Assembly (NCBI GenBank): GCA_019236085.1
Contig: JAFAJR010000292.1
Location: 1-9,131 of the forward strand
Reading direction: 5' to 3'
Length of the DNA stretch: 9,131 nucleotides
Origin: Candidatus Dormiibacterota bacterium
GTDB lineage: Bacteria > Chloroflexota > Dormibacteria > Aeolococcales > Aeolococcaceae
A model generated the notes under the pieces. That model was not told where the DNA came from and did not search any database. It saw only the letters and a list, made by a program, of their open reading frames with translations. This document shows, piece after piece, positions 1 to 6,528 of the stretch. The stretch's first letter is position 1. Every line of letters begins with the position of its first letter. Position numbers and translations under genes: made by a program.

Positions 1-7
1 CTCGGTC

Positions 8-184
8 TCAACGCGGGGTTGATTCGACCGAGCGTGTCGGCCGTCCGAGTGACAGCGCGGACGGTGGTGGCAGCTCGCCGCCGGCGGGCTGCTGTGGATT
101 CAGCTCGATCGCCGAGCCCACCACCAGCCGGGGCCTGATCTCGCGAATCGCGTGCACTGGAAAGGACAGCAGGTACAGGTCCAT
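8..184 (-). CDS. Possible small hypothetical protein, 58 aa
   Basis: This short reading frame is ATG (184-182) to TGA (10-8) and encodes 58 residues beginning MDLYLLSFPV. It starts 6 bases after the stop of the small membrane-protein gene upstream on the same strand, a spacing typical of translational coupling. Codon third positions in the first ~40 codons are strongly G/C-biased, like the neighbouring real genes, which is the main argument that it is coded. The N-terminal third is mixed hydrophobic (LYLLSFPV, then LVVGSAIEL). The C-terminal half is Pro/Ser/Arg-rich and probably disordered. No family is recognised and no function is proposed. It could equally be an open stretch without a product, since the Shine-Dalgarno signal is weak. 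Confidence 0.35.
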   Translation of the reverse strand: MDLYLLSFPVHAIREIRPRLVVGSAIELNPQQPAGGELPPPSALSLGRPTRSVESTPR

Positions 185-190
185 GTCCGC

Positions 191-466
191 TCAGCCCACG
201 CCGGAGATGCTCTTCACCAGCTGCAAGACCAGGATCGCGCCACCGCCCTTCGTGACCATGTCGACGAGAAAGCTCCCGCCCGTCTCGCGGTGCTCCATCA
301 TCTTGTGAATGCCGGAGATGGCAACGGCGGCCGGGATGAGGAACTGCGCAGAGGTGAGCACAGGTCCTGCGACCTTGTTCAACACCGCTGTCGACACGGC
401 ATCCAGCAGCAGCGCGGGATTCATCGCGCCCGCGGCGTGCAACGCGATCCAGGTTGCAATAAGCAT
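191..466 (-). CDS. Small integral membrane protein, VirB2/TrbC-like layout
   Basis: The product is 91 residues. The start is ATG at 466-464; the open frame extends upstream to 592, but that extension is Arg-rich, contains no hydrophobic sequence and overlaps the divergent gene, so it is rejected. There are three hydrophobic stretches: residues ~2-14 (start LIATWIALHAAGA), ~33-53 (a membrane helix containing FLIPAAVAISG) and ~74-89 (a glycine-led helix GGGAILVLQLV). A short polar loop with HKMMEHRETGG lies between the last two. A small protein with two helices around a short charged loop and a GGG start to the second helix resembles conjugative pilin subunits of the VirB2/TrbC type. Length and layout are the only support, since no diagnostic motif is visible and no other type IV secretion gene lies in the window. 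A holin-like or generic small membrane protein is the alternative. The 58-codon frame follows closely downstream. Confidence 0.6.
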   Translation of the reverse strand: MLIATWIALHAAGAMNPALLLDAVSTAVLNKVAGPVLTSAQFLIPAAVAISGIHKMMEHRETGGSFLVDMVTKGGGAILVLQLVKSISGVG

Positions 467-567
467 GCTCCACCATTCCCGGCCCTGGGGCCGCTGTTCC
501 CTCCGACGGCGACACGCGCAGCCTAGGTGGCGGGCGCGGACAGAGCGCGGACGATGAGGCCGCTGCC

Positions 568-1977
568 GTGAACGCCGTTCGGTGGCTGCCACGGCGAGCG
601 CTTATCACTGCAACGCTCCTCGCGCTCTGCGCCGCGGCGGGATTGTGGCTCACCTGGCTCATCGGTGAGCTGAGCGGGCCCATAAGCCAGAGCGGCCACC
701 ATGACTTCTTCGCCTTCTACGCAGCGGCAACGCTGGTGCACCAACACCAGGCGCAGCTGCTGTACGACGCCCCGGCCGTCACGGCGATAGAGCGGCAGAT
801 CTTCAATCACCCGACCGGCTATGCCGGCTACATGCCGTTCCTCAACCCGCCGTCGGCTGCCGCCGTTCTCTCGCCGCTCGCCTCGCTGAGCGAAGCGTCT
901 GCTCGCTTTGTATGGCTTGGCGTCGACCTGGTGTGCGCAGCATTGAGCGCGTGGCTGCTCACACTCGGCTTTTCCGCGAAGATCAGGCTCCTCGGAGTGC
1001 TGGCCGTCTTCGGCACATTCCCGGCGTTCCAGACGCTCGTGGAAGGGCAGTGGTCCTACGTCATGCTGCTCGGTGCTCTCGCCGCGATACCCCTGGCGCG
1101 ACGCAACCACCCGTTTCTCGCAGGCGCGGCGTTGGTGGTGCTGTGGTTGAAGCCGCCGCTGTTCCTGCTGGTGGTCGTGTGGCTGGTGTGCACCGGACGC
1201 TGGCGCCTGCTCAGCGGCGCCGTCGCTGCTGTTGCTGTGCTCACGCTGGTCACACTACCGCTCACCGGGATCGACGCCAACCTCAACTACGTGTCGTACA
1301 CACTCAGCGTCACCGGCGCGCATCTCAGCGGCGGTGGTGCGGCGGGCTCGACGGCATGGGAGGGTGCGTTCCCCAACATGGAAGGGCTCTTGGGAGTTGC
1401 AGCTGCAATCGTCGGTCAGCAGCACACAGTCGCCGTGGATGTGCTGACGCTGGTGCTCTCGCTGCTCGTCGTCGCCGTCCTCGTGTGGACAATGCACGGT
1501 CGCTGGACCGTGCGCCCCGCTGATCTGCAAGTCGTCGTCGCGGCGATGCTGGCTGCGCTGCTCCTCGACCCGCACCTGTACGCCCAGGACTGCATCCTGC
1601 TGCTGCTTCCGGTAGGAGTGCTCCTGGCTCCTCGAGTGTCAGACCATCACGCGGTCAGGCTGCTGCTTGCGTGCTGCGTGCTGCTGGACCTTGCAACCAT
1701 CGACACGCTGTGGAGTCAGGGCATGTTCCCCGCGCCGCTGCATCTCTTCACGCTGTGCGTCGCGATCGCATTCCTGGCGGCCTGCGTCCGCGCCAGGCGC
1801 ATTCAACCGCAGCGCGGCACTGTCGCAGCGACGCCGGCCGTCTCATCGACGACGACCAGGCCCGTGCCGAATGTGGCGAGTCCCTGCGCGTCAGGGGCAG
1901 CGCTGACAAGGACGCGGCTCGCCCCACTCGCGATGTCGACAGCAAGTACCTGGTGGCCGATGAGGTCAGTGACATAG
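568..1977 (+). CDS. GT87 (DUF2029) family polyprenyl-phosphate-mannose-dependent glycosyltransferase-like membrane protein
   Basis: The product is 469 residues from a GTG start (568), with GATGAGG at 553-559 as a modest ribosome site. It is a polytopic GT-C fold protein with about ten hydrophobic segments. Family hallmarks are visible in order: a first helix (~12-33), then an extracytoplasmic DFFAFYAAATL (46-56) whose Asp46 sits where GT-C enzymes carry the catalytic acid, then LLYD (64-67), NPPSAAAVLSPLASL (93-107), EGQWSYVML (159-167), KPPLFLLVVVWL (195-206) and DPHLYAQD (334-341). Members transfer mannose or related sugars from polyprenyl-phosphate donors to lipid-linked glycans outside the membrane. 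The acceptor here is unknown. The last helix ends near residue 408. Residues ~412-469 are hydrophilic and lie entirely antisense to the convergent propeller gene, so the C-terminal tail may be a run-on after loss of an earlier stop. The family call is firm; the substrate is not known. Confidence 0.85.
   Translation: MNAVRWLPRRALITATLLALCAAAGLWLTWLIGELSGPISQSGHHDFFAFYAAATLVHQHQAQLLYDAPAVTAIERQIFNHPTGYAGYMPFLNPPSAAAVLSPLASLSEASARFVWLGVDLVCAALSAWLLTLGFSAKIRLLGVLAVFGTFPAFQTLVEGQWSYVMLLGALAAIPLARRNHPFLAGAALVVLWLKPPLFLLVVVWLVCTGRWRLLSGAVAAVAVLTLVTLPLTGIDANLNYVSYTLSVTGAHLSGGGAAGSTAWEGAFPNMEGLLGVAAAIVGQQHTVAVDVLTLVLSLLVVAVLVWTMHGRWTVRPADLQVVVAAMLAALLLDPHLYAQDCILLLLPVGVLLAPRVSDHHAVRLLLACCVLLDLATIDTLWSQGMFPAPLHLFTLCVAIAFLAACVRARRIQPQRGTVAATPAVSSTTTRPVPNVASPCASGAALTRTRLAPLAMSTASTWWPMRSVT
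1803..1977. other. 175-base tail-to-tail coding overlap of two convergent genes
   Basis: The plus-strand GT87 frame stops at 1977, while the minus-strand propeller lipoprotein stops at 1803-1805, so 175 bases are coding on both strands. The minus-strand reading looks like the native one. It encodes the last beta-propeller strands, including LVVVDET, and ends with Cys-Gly. The plus-strand reading gives a low-complexity, Thr/Arg/Pro-rich tail after the last membrane helix. No hairpin followed by a T-tract was found between the genes, so transcripts may also overlap. Confidence 0.75.
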
Positions 1978-2777
1978 GCCACGCCGCTGTCGACCACCAC
2001 GTCGTCGAGCGACGCCGCGCGTAGCAGGGCGCTGCTGCTCGCCGCGGTCACACGCAGCAAGCCTGGCTGGTTCTCGACGGTGACCGCATATGCGCCGTGC
2101 GCCAGCGCTGCGGCGTCCACAGGCCGGCCGAGACCGGTCGCGACAACGGTGATGGTGCCCGCTGCGCCGTTCGCGCGGATAGCCACCGAGAGCAGCCGTC
2201 CCGCATGGCTGTCCGGCACCAGCACCGTCGTGCCGTCGAGTGCGATGCCGTCGATTCCCTCACCCGAGGGTGCTGGACCGAGCGACAGCCAGGGCGTGAA
2301 CGTGCCATGTGCCACGTCGAGACGGTCGATGCGGTTCGGCACCTGCTGCGCCACCAGGAGTGCGCCGTCGGGCAGCACCACGATGCCCTCTGGCCCCATC
2401 GCATCGTCGATTGTCTGCAGCACCGCGCCACCGCTGTCGAGATGCACCAGTCGGCCAGCGTCGTGCGCGCTGATCCAGACGGTGCCGTCACTCGCCGTTG
2501 CTGCGTCGTCCGGACCACCGCCGAGGTGCGCCAGCACCGGCAGCGAGCTCAGCGACACAGACGGCGGGCAGGCCGCGAGTGGATCAGCAGTGGTGGACGA
2601 TGACGGTGTGGCGAGAACGCTGGGGGTTGCGCTTGGCGACGAACTCAACGACGGCGTCTCTGCGCCGCCGCTGCACGCGCTGCAGAGCAGGACGCCGCAC
2701 CAGAGCACCACGATTCCCACCCACTTCACAGCAAGGCCACGTGAAGCACCAAGCGGAAGGCGCCATCCTTGCACCAC
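1803..2777 (-). CDS. Lipoprotein with six-bladed NHL/SMP-30/Vgb-like beta-propeller
   Basis: The product is 324 residues. Tandem GTG codons (2777-2772) follow GGAAGAAG; the second GTG has the better spacing, so the start may be one codon later. A long basic n-region is followed by a hydrophobic core (~19-32) and LCSAC, with Cys35 the likely lipidated residue. The -3 position is Cys32 instead of Leu, so the lipobox is imperfect. Residues ~40-66 form a Ser/Thr/Pro linker. From ~80 to the end I count six repeats of about 40 residues, each with a GPEGIVVLPDG-like or IDGIALDG-like strand followed by a V-x-D strand and an R/V-L-x-V-D strand. This is the pattern of NHL, SMP-30 and streptogramin-lyase-like propellers. 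Cys70 and Cys323 bracket the propeller and could close it by a disulfide. It is the last gene of the leftward operon, 42 bases after the MFS fusion. No catalytic set is recognised; a surface binding or scaffold role is possible. Confidence 0.8.
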   Translation of the reverse strand: MVQGWRLPLGASRGLAVKWVGIVVLWCGVLLCSACSGGAETPSLSSSPSATPSVLATPSSSTTADPLAACPPSVSLSSLPVLAHLGGGPDDAATASDGTVWISAHDAGRLVHLDSGGAVLQTIDDAMGPEGIVVLPDGALLVAQQVPNRIDRLDVAHGTFTPWLSLGPAPSGEGIDGIALDGTTVLVPDSHAGRLLSVAIRANGAAGTITVVATGLGRPVDAAALAHGAYAVTVENQPGLLRVTAASSSALLRAASLDDVVVDSGVAYVTDLIGHQVLAVDIASGASRVLVSAAPDAQGLATFGTGLVVVDETAGVAATVPRCG

Positions 2778-2819
2778 CTTCTTCCACCCGGGTGGTGGGC
2801 CGTCACCCTCCCTGGCGGC

Positions 2820-5195
2820 TCACCGCCCCGCTCCCTCAGCAGCGCCGCCGCCGGCTCGCTGTTCAGCCGCGACGCAGATTGCGTCGACGCAGGCCTCGGC
2901 CGGCAGTGTCGTGGTGTCGAGCACGAGGTCGTACAGCGACGGATCGCGTGGATCGATGCCGAACATCGCCCTGACGTAGGCGTCACGAGCCCGGTCCACC
3001 TGGTGCAGCTGCCGCAACGCCTCGGCGGGCTCGGCCCCGGTGGCCACCGCGTGTTCGACGCGGCCCTGCTCAGAGCCGTCGAGGCGCACGTGCAAGACCC
3101 CGGGCACGTCGCGCAGCACAGCCATGCCACCGCGTCCCAGCAGGACACCTCCGGTGGTGGCAGCGGCTGCATGCATCACCTGCGACGTCGCCTGCATCAG
3201 CGCTTCCTCTGGTGCGCTGCCCTCGCCCGCAACGGGTGGAACGGCGCCGAACTGCGGCGTGTCGACTACTGTTGCGATGGCTCGTGCGAGCGCCGGCTGA
3301 TGCAGCATGTCCTCTTCCTCGAGCTCTCCGAGCGGCACCTGCAGCTGCTGCGCGGCGACGACGCTGATGGCGCGGTCCACGAACGGCACGCCGAGGCGCT
3401 GAGCGACCTGTGGCGCTATGACGCTTCCCAGCGCACCATAGGTCGCTGACTCCGTGACCACCGGACGTCGCGACGGCGATGGTGAAGCGACAGCAGCAGG
3501 CACCGGCGCTGCCAGGGGCCGGACGCCGCCGCGCAGGTGCGACGCCACGGCGGCGATGAGCATCATCGTGGCCGAGAACAAGAAGGTGATGCGCATGCCG
3601 ACGATGAACGGCGCGCTGATGAGGTTGGGAAAGAAGGTCTGCCCGGTGAGGTACGCAGCCTGCGCGTGTGTCAGCGACGGCAGGTAGTGCGCCAGCTCGG
3701 TGCCCATCGGGTTGTAGCCGAGGAAGGCCGCGAACAGGCTCCCGACCGGGGGCAGGTTGGCAACGCGCGCGGCCTCTGCTGCGGCGACACCGTGCGCGTG
3801 CAACCCGGCGAACAGCGTCTGCGGCAATGTCGAGCTGAGCCCCGCGATCATCAGCGAGAAGAAGATGCCGATCGACAGCGTCATGCCCGAGTTCTGGAAG
3901 GTTGCGAGCATGCCCGAGGCCACGCCGCGACGGTCGGCGGCGACGCTGTTCATCACTCCTGCGGTGTTGGGCGCGATGAACATGCCCATGGCCAGGCCGT
4001 TGGTGAAGAGCAGCACGGCGAACGGTGCATAGGAGAAGTCAGCAGGCAGCAGCGTCAGCAGGGCGAACGTGATGGCGGCGAGCACCATGCCGCCGGTGGC
4101 GAACAGCCGGGCTCCAAAGCGGTCGGCGAGAAAGCCGGCGCTGGGGCCACCCACCAGGAAGCCGACTGTGAGCGGCAGCATGAAGATGGCCGACCAGAAC
4201 GGCGTGCTCTCGAAGCTGTAGCCGTGCAGCGGCAGCCAGATCCCCTGCAGCCAGATGATGATCATGAACATCAGGCCGCCACGTCCGATCGACGCCAGCA
4301 GCGCGGCCACGGTGCCGAACGTGAAAGCGCGCATGCGGAACAGGCCGATGTGGAACATCGGGTCGGTGACTCGCGTCTCGATGACCACGAACGCGATGAG
4401 CAGTGCGACGCCGCCGATGATCTCGGCGAGCACTGTGGGGTTGGTCCAGCCCATGGTGCTGGAGCCGTACGGCTGGATGCCGTACGTGATGCCCACCAGC
4501 ACCGCGATGAGCCCGACGCCGAACGTGAGATTGCCCCACCAGTCGACACGCGCACGCTTGACGACGCCGATCTCGCGCAGCTTGAGAAACGCCCACACCG
4601 TGCCGAACAGCCCCACCGGCACCGACACCAGGAAGATGATGTGCCAGTCCACGGTGGAGAGCACACCGCCGACGATGAGACCGATGAACGATCCCGATAT
4701 GGCGGCGACGGCGTTGATGCCCAGCGCCATGCCGCGCTGGTTGGCGGGGAATGCGTCGGTGAGGATGGCTGTGCTGTTGGCGAACAGCATCGCCCCGCCC
4801 ACGCCCTGTACCAGCCGGAAGATGATGAGCGCCAGCGCCGCACCGCTGCCGGTGAAGAACACCGTCGACAGCAAGATCGAGCCGACTGTGAACACCAGGA
4901 AGCCGAGGTTGTACATGCGCACCCGGCCAACCATGTCGCCGATGCGGCCCAGGCTCACCACCAGCACGGCGGTGACCACCATGTATCCCATCAGCATCCA
5001 GAGCAGGTAGCTCACGTTGCCCGGCGTGAGCGGGTTGAGGCCGATGCCGCGGAAGATCGCCGGCAGCGAGATGAGCACGATCGACGAGTTGACGGTCGCC
5101 ATGAGCATGCCGATCGTCGTGTTCGACAGCGCGATCCACTTGTAGTGCGGGCCGACTTCGGGCCGCGGTGTGGCGCTCGCTGTCGCTGTCGTCAT
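2820..5195 (-). CDS. DHA2-type MFS exporter fused to a C-terminal cytidylate-kinase-like domain
   Basis: The product is 791 residues and overlaps the upstream gene by ATGA (5195-5192), so it is probably translationally coupled. Residues ~18-555 form an MFS transporter of the 14-helix DHA2 drug:H+ antiporter type. Visible signatures are TVNSSIVLISLP (34-45), motif A GRIGDMVGR (83-91), motif C-like SGSFIGLIVGGVL (167-179) before DWHIIFLVSVPVG (183-195), and a second-half FLADRFGAR (355-363). An Ala/Pro/Ser linker (~558-578) leads to a domain (579-~776) that matches cytidylate_kin2-type proteins (Pfam PF13189). It has a nucleotide-loop region SATYGALGS (583-591), LGVPFVDRAI nearby, LLGRGGMAVLRD (685-696), GVLHVRL, then VDRARDAYVRAMFG (733-746) and DPSLYDLVLDTT. 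The usual SRxYGSGGR loop is altered to GALGS, so kinase activity is doubtful and a nucleotide-sensing role is possible. The fusion is in one uninterrupted frame. The exported substrate is not identifiable. Confidence 0.88.
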   Translation of the reverse strand: MTTATASATPRPEVGPHYKWIALSNTTIGMLMATVNSSIVLISLPAIFRGIGLNPLTPGNVSYLLWMLMGYMVVTAVLVVSLGRIGDMVGRVRMYNLGFLVFTVGSILLSTVFFTGSGAALALIIFRLVQGVGGAMLFANSTAILTDAFPANQRGMALGINAVAAISGSFIGLIVGGVLSTVDWHIIFLVSVPVGLFGTVWAFLKLREIGVVKRARVDWWGNLTFGVGLIAVLVGITYGIQPYGSSTMGWTNPTVLAEIIGGVALLIAFVVIETRVTDPMFHIGLFRMRAFTFGTVAALLASIGRGGLMFMIIIWLQGIWLPLHGYSFESTPFWSAIFMLPLTVGFLVGGPSAGFLADRFGARLFATGGMVLAAITFALLTLLPADFSYAPFAVLLFTNGLAMGMFIAPNTAGVMNSVAADRRGVASGMLATFQNSGMTLSIGIFFSLMIAGLSSTLPQTLFAGLHAHGVAAAEAARVANLPPVGSLFAAFLGYNPMGTELAHYLPSLTHAQAAYLTGQTFFPNLISAPFIVGMRITFLFSATMMLIAAVASHLRGGVRPLAAPVPAAVASPSPSRRPVVTESATYGALGSVIAPQVAQRLGVPFVDRAISVVAAQQLQVPLGELEEEDMLHQPALARAIATVVDTPQFGAVPPVAGEGSAPEEALMQATSQVMHAAAATTGGVLLGRGGMAVLRDVPGVLHVRLDGSEQGRVEHAVATGAEPAEALRQLHQVDRARDAYVRAMFGIDPRDPSLYDLVLDTTTLPAEACVDAICVAAEQRAGGGAAEGAGR

Positions 5196-5830
5196 GCGGC
5201 GCGCGCGGTGTCCCCTCCGCCGTGCTTCGCGAAGTCGGGGCGGCGCGGCCTGCCGCGCTTCAGCTCGGCGAAGCTGTCGTTGGCGATCAGCCAGCGCACG
5301 TGCGACCAGAGCTCACGGGCGGATTCGTCGTCGGGCAAGTCGCAGACGATCGGGCCGAAGATGGCCGGCCCGTCACCGCCGTCCAGGGCGATGGTGGGCA
5401 CACCGAAGGCGCCCTTGTCATTCACCGCGGAGTCGTGCTCTGCCTTCACCGCCTCCCAGGTGGCTGCGTCGGCCATGGCTCGACGCAGGGTGCCGGGATC
5501 GGAACCGGCGCTGCGCAGCGCATCCTCGATCACCGACGGATCGTCCACCGTCCTGCGATCGATGTGGACAGCGGTGCCAAGCGCCTCGTAAAAGGCCCCG
5601 ACGGCGCGTTCGCCGTGCGACTGGCGCACCACCAATGCGGTGCGCAGCGCCGGGGCGCCGCCGCTGTCAGGTGGGGCGGCGGCGCCGTCGCGCTGGTTGA
5701 CGATGTCCAGGGAGAAGACCGACCACGCCACCTCCACCACCCCGACCTGCTCGAGGCGCCGCACCCACCGCGCGGTCTGGAAGGACCACGGGCAGCGCGG
5801 GTCGAAGTAGAAGCGGATGCGGTCGGCCAC
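5192..5830 (-). CDS. DsbA-fold protein related to mycothiol-dependent nitroreductase (Rv2466c family), CPWS active site
   Basis: The product is 212 residues from a GTG start (5830-5828), 14 bases after the YceI stop; no strong Shine-Dalgarno is seen. The N-terminus gives a thioredoxin-fold strand (RIRFYFDP) followed by the active-site turn Cys13-Pro-Trp-Ser16, then a helix with a TARW motif. The sequence around WSVFSLDIVN (36-45), FGVPTIAL with a cis-proline at 145 (142-149), IFGPIV (157-162) and the tail FAELKRGRP (187-195) follows, from memory, the layout of M. tuberculosis Rv2466c, which is ~207 residues. Rv2466c has CPWC and uses mycothiol to reduce nitro compounds and disulfides. Here the second Cys is Ser, as in monothiol glutaredoxins and GST-kappa-like relatives, so a glutathionylation-type or isomerase-like thiol chemistry is possible. 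There is no signal peptide, so it is cytosolic. Its stop overlaps the start of the MFS fusion. Confidence 0.82.
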   Translation of the reverse strand: MADRIRFYFDPRCPWSFQTARWVRRLEQVGVVEVAWSVFSLDIVNQRDGAAAPPDSGGAPALRTALVVRQSHGERAVGAFYEALGTAVHIDRRTVDDPSVIEDALRSAGSDPGTLRRAMADAATWEAVKAEHDSAVNDKGAFGVPTIALDGGDGPAIFGPIVCDLPDDESARELWSHVRWLIANDSFAELKRGRPRRPDFAKHGGGDTARAA

Positions 5831-5844
5831 GCTCGTTCAGTGTG

Positions 5845-6417
5845 TCAGACGGTGGCCGGCTGGGTCTCGGCCTTTGCAGACTCCTCGGCCTCGTCCTTGG
5901 CGCGGGCGATCTCGCCGTCGATCTCCAGCTTGACCTTGTCCGAGACCAGCAGGCCGCCGTTGCCCAGGGGCACGTTCCAGGTCAGCCCCCAGTCGGTGCG
6001 GTTGATGGTGCCGGTGAGCGTGCCGCCCACCTTGGTGTTGCCGTACGGATCGGTCACCTGGCCGCTGTGTTCGTAGGCGAGCGAGACCGGCTTGGTAACA
6101 CCGCGGATGGTGAGGTCACCGTCCACCTTGAAGTCGTCGCCGGCCTGCTCGATCCCGGTCACCGTGAAGGTGATCGTGGGGTGATTGTCCGCGTCGAGGA
6201 AGTCAGCGCCGCGCAGATGGTTGTCGCGCATCTCGCTGCCCGTGTCGATGCTCTTGGCGTCGATCGTGATCGTGCCGCGCCCCGTGGTGGGGTCGTCGGG
6301 GTTGTCGAGGTCGATCTCGCCGGTGACCGAGGTGAACCTGCCGCGCACCGTGGCGACGCCCAGGTGCTTGGCGCTGAATGCGACCGAGGTGTGATGAGGG
6401 TCGAGAGCCCATGCCAT
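5845..6417 (-). CDS. YceI-family lipocalin-like protein (cytosolic)
   Basis: The product is 190 residues. The start is ATG 6417-6415, chosen because GGAGG at 6430-6426 sits 8 bases upstream. A 20-residue-longer frame opens at 6477 but would begin inside the promoter region. The protein begins with WALDPHHTSVAFSAKHLG and continues with VRGRFTSVTGEIDLD, SIDTGSEMRDNHLRGADFLD, HPTITFTVTGI, LTIRGVTKPV and DWGLTWNVPL. These are the standard strand motifs of YceI proteins, which form an elongated beta-barrel that binds polyisoprenoid or other amphiphilic ligands. There is no signal peptide, so this one is likely cytoplasmic, unlike E. coli YceI. The last ~20 residues are an Ala/Glu/Lys-rich tail after the barrel. 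It is the first gene of the leftward operon, immediately downstream of the divergent HxlR control region. The ligand is unknown; an isoprenoid quinone or a hydrophobic toxic compound would fit the neighbours. Confidence 0.92.
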   Translation of the reverse strand: MAWALDPHHTSVAFSAKHLGVATVRGRFTSVTGEIDLDNPDDPTTGRGTITIDAKSIDTGSEMRDNHLRGADFLDADNHPTITFTVTGIEQAGDDFKVDGDLTIRGVTKPVSLAYEHSGQVTDPYGNTKVGGTLTGTINRTDWGLTWNVPLGNGGLLVSDKVKLEIDGEIARAKDEAEESAKAETQPATV

Positions 6418-6425
6418 CAGCGTGT

Positions 6426-6430
6426 CCTCC
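6426..6430 (-). promoter_or_regulatory. Strong Shine-Dalgarno deciding the YceI start
   Basis: On the minus strand TGGAGG precedes ATG (6417) with 8 bases between. This makes the 190-residue form preferred over the longer frame that opens at 6477. Confidence 0.8.
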
Positions 6431-6470
6431 AGGGGATGCTCGGCTGCCCCCGAGCGGGGATGGCGCTTAG

Positions 6471-6502
6471 GCACCATAGTGCATCGTATTCCATAGTGCT
6501 AT
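6471..6502. promoter_or_regulatory. Candidate HxlR operator: repeated CCATAGTGC with palindromic cores
   Basis: CCATAGTGC occurs twice in direct orientation (6474-6482 and 6491-6499), offset by 17 bases. Each copy lies in a small palindrome: GCAC-CATA-GTGC at 6471-6482 and ATAG-TG-CTAT at 6493-6502. The repeats overlap the -10, spacer and start of the minus promoter and the -10 of the plus promoter. Repeated sites within a divergent promoter beside a winged-helix regulator are typical of autoregulated operators. That HxlR binds here is inference. Confidence 0.5.
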
Positions 6503-6512
6503 ACTGAGTCAA
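6483..6512 (-). promoter_or_regulatory. Candidate sigma70-type promoter for the YceI operon
   Basis: Reading the minus strand, TTGACT (6512-6507) is followed by an 18-base spacer and TACGAT (6488-6483), both close to -35/-10 consensus. Transcription would start near 6476, giving a leader of about 60 bases before the YceI ATG. The spacer and start region contain the repeats described separately, so a bound repressor would block polymerase. Confidence 0.55.
6497..6505 (+). promoter_or_regulatory. Candidate extended -10 promoter for the HxlR gene
   Basis: TGC followed by TATACT (6500-6505) forms an extended -10 element on the plus strand. The -35 position (about 6477-6482) does not resemble TTGACA. 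Initiation near 6512 would leave a leader of about 63 bases before the HxlR ATG at 6575. It overlaps the opposite promoter, so the two directions probably compete. Confidence 0.45.
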
Positions 6513-6528
6513 ACATCACCTTCACGAG

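Noticed and set aside
481..492. GGCCC-TG-GGGCC palindrome between the small membrane gene and the GT87 gene
   Set aside because: It is a short G/C-only dyad expected by chance at this base composition, with no promoter elements placed around it.
467..592. N-terminal extension of the small membrane protein to 592
   Set aside because: The added 42 residues are Arg-rich, overlap the divergent GT87 start and have no family support; ATG at 466 is simpler.
523..1110. 195-residue minus-strand frame antisense to the GT87 gene
   Set aside because: Charged low-complexity shadow of a gene whose family motifs are clear on the plus strand.
2080..2979. 299-residue plus-strand frame opposite the propeller lipoprotein
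   Set aside because: Ser/Pro/Thr-rich shadow without domains; the minus strand shows a signal peptide and regular blade repeats.
3537..5591. 684-residue plus-strand open frame antisense to the MFS fusion and the DsbA-fold gene
   Set aside because: It is rich in Arg, His, Glu, Gln and Asp with no domain or hydrophobic pattern, the usual mirror of a high-GC gene. The opposite strand is unmistakably coding.
6418..6477. Longer YceI start at 6477
   Set aside because: It would begin at or before the predicted transcription start, and the strong GGAGG points to 6417.
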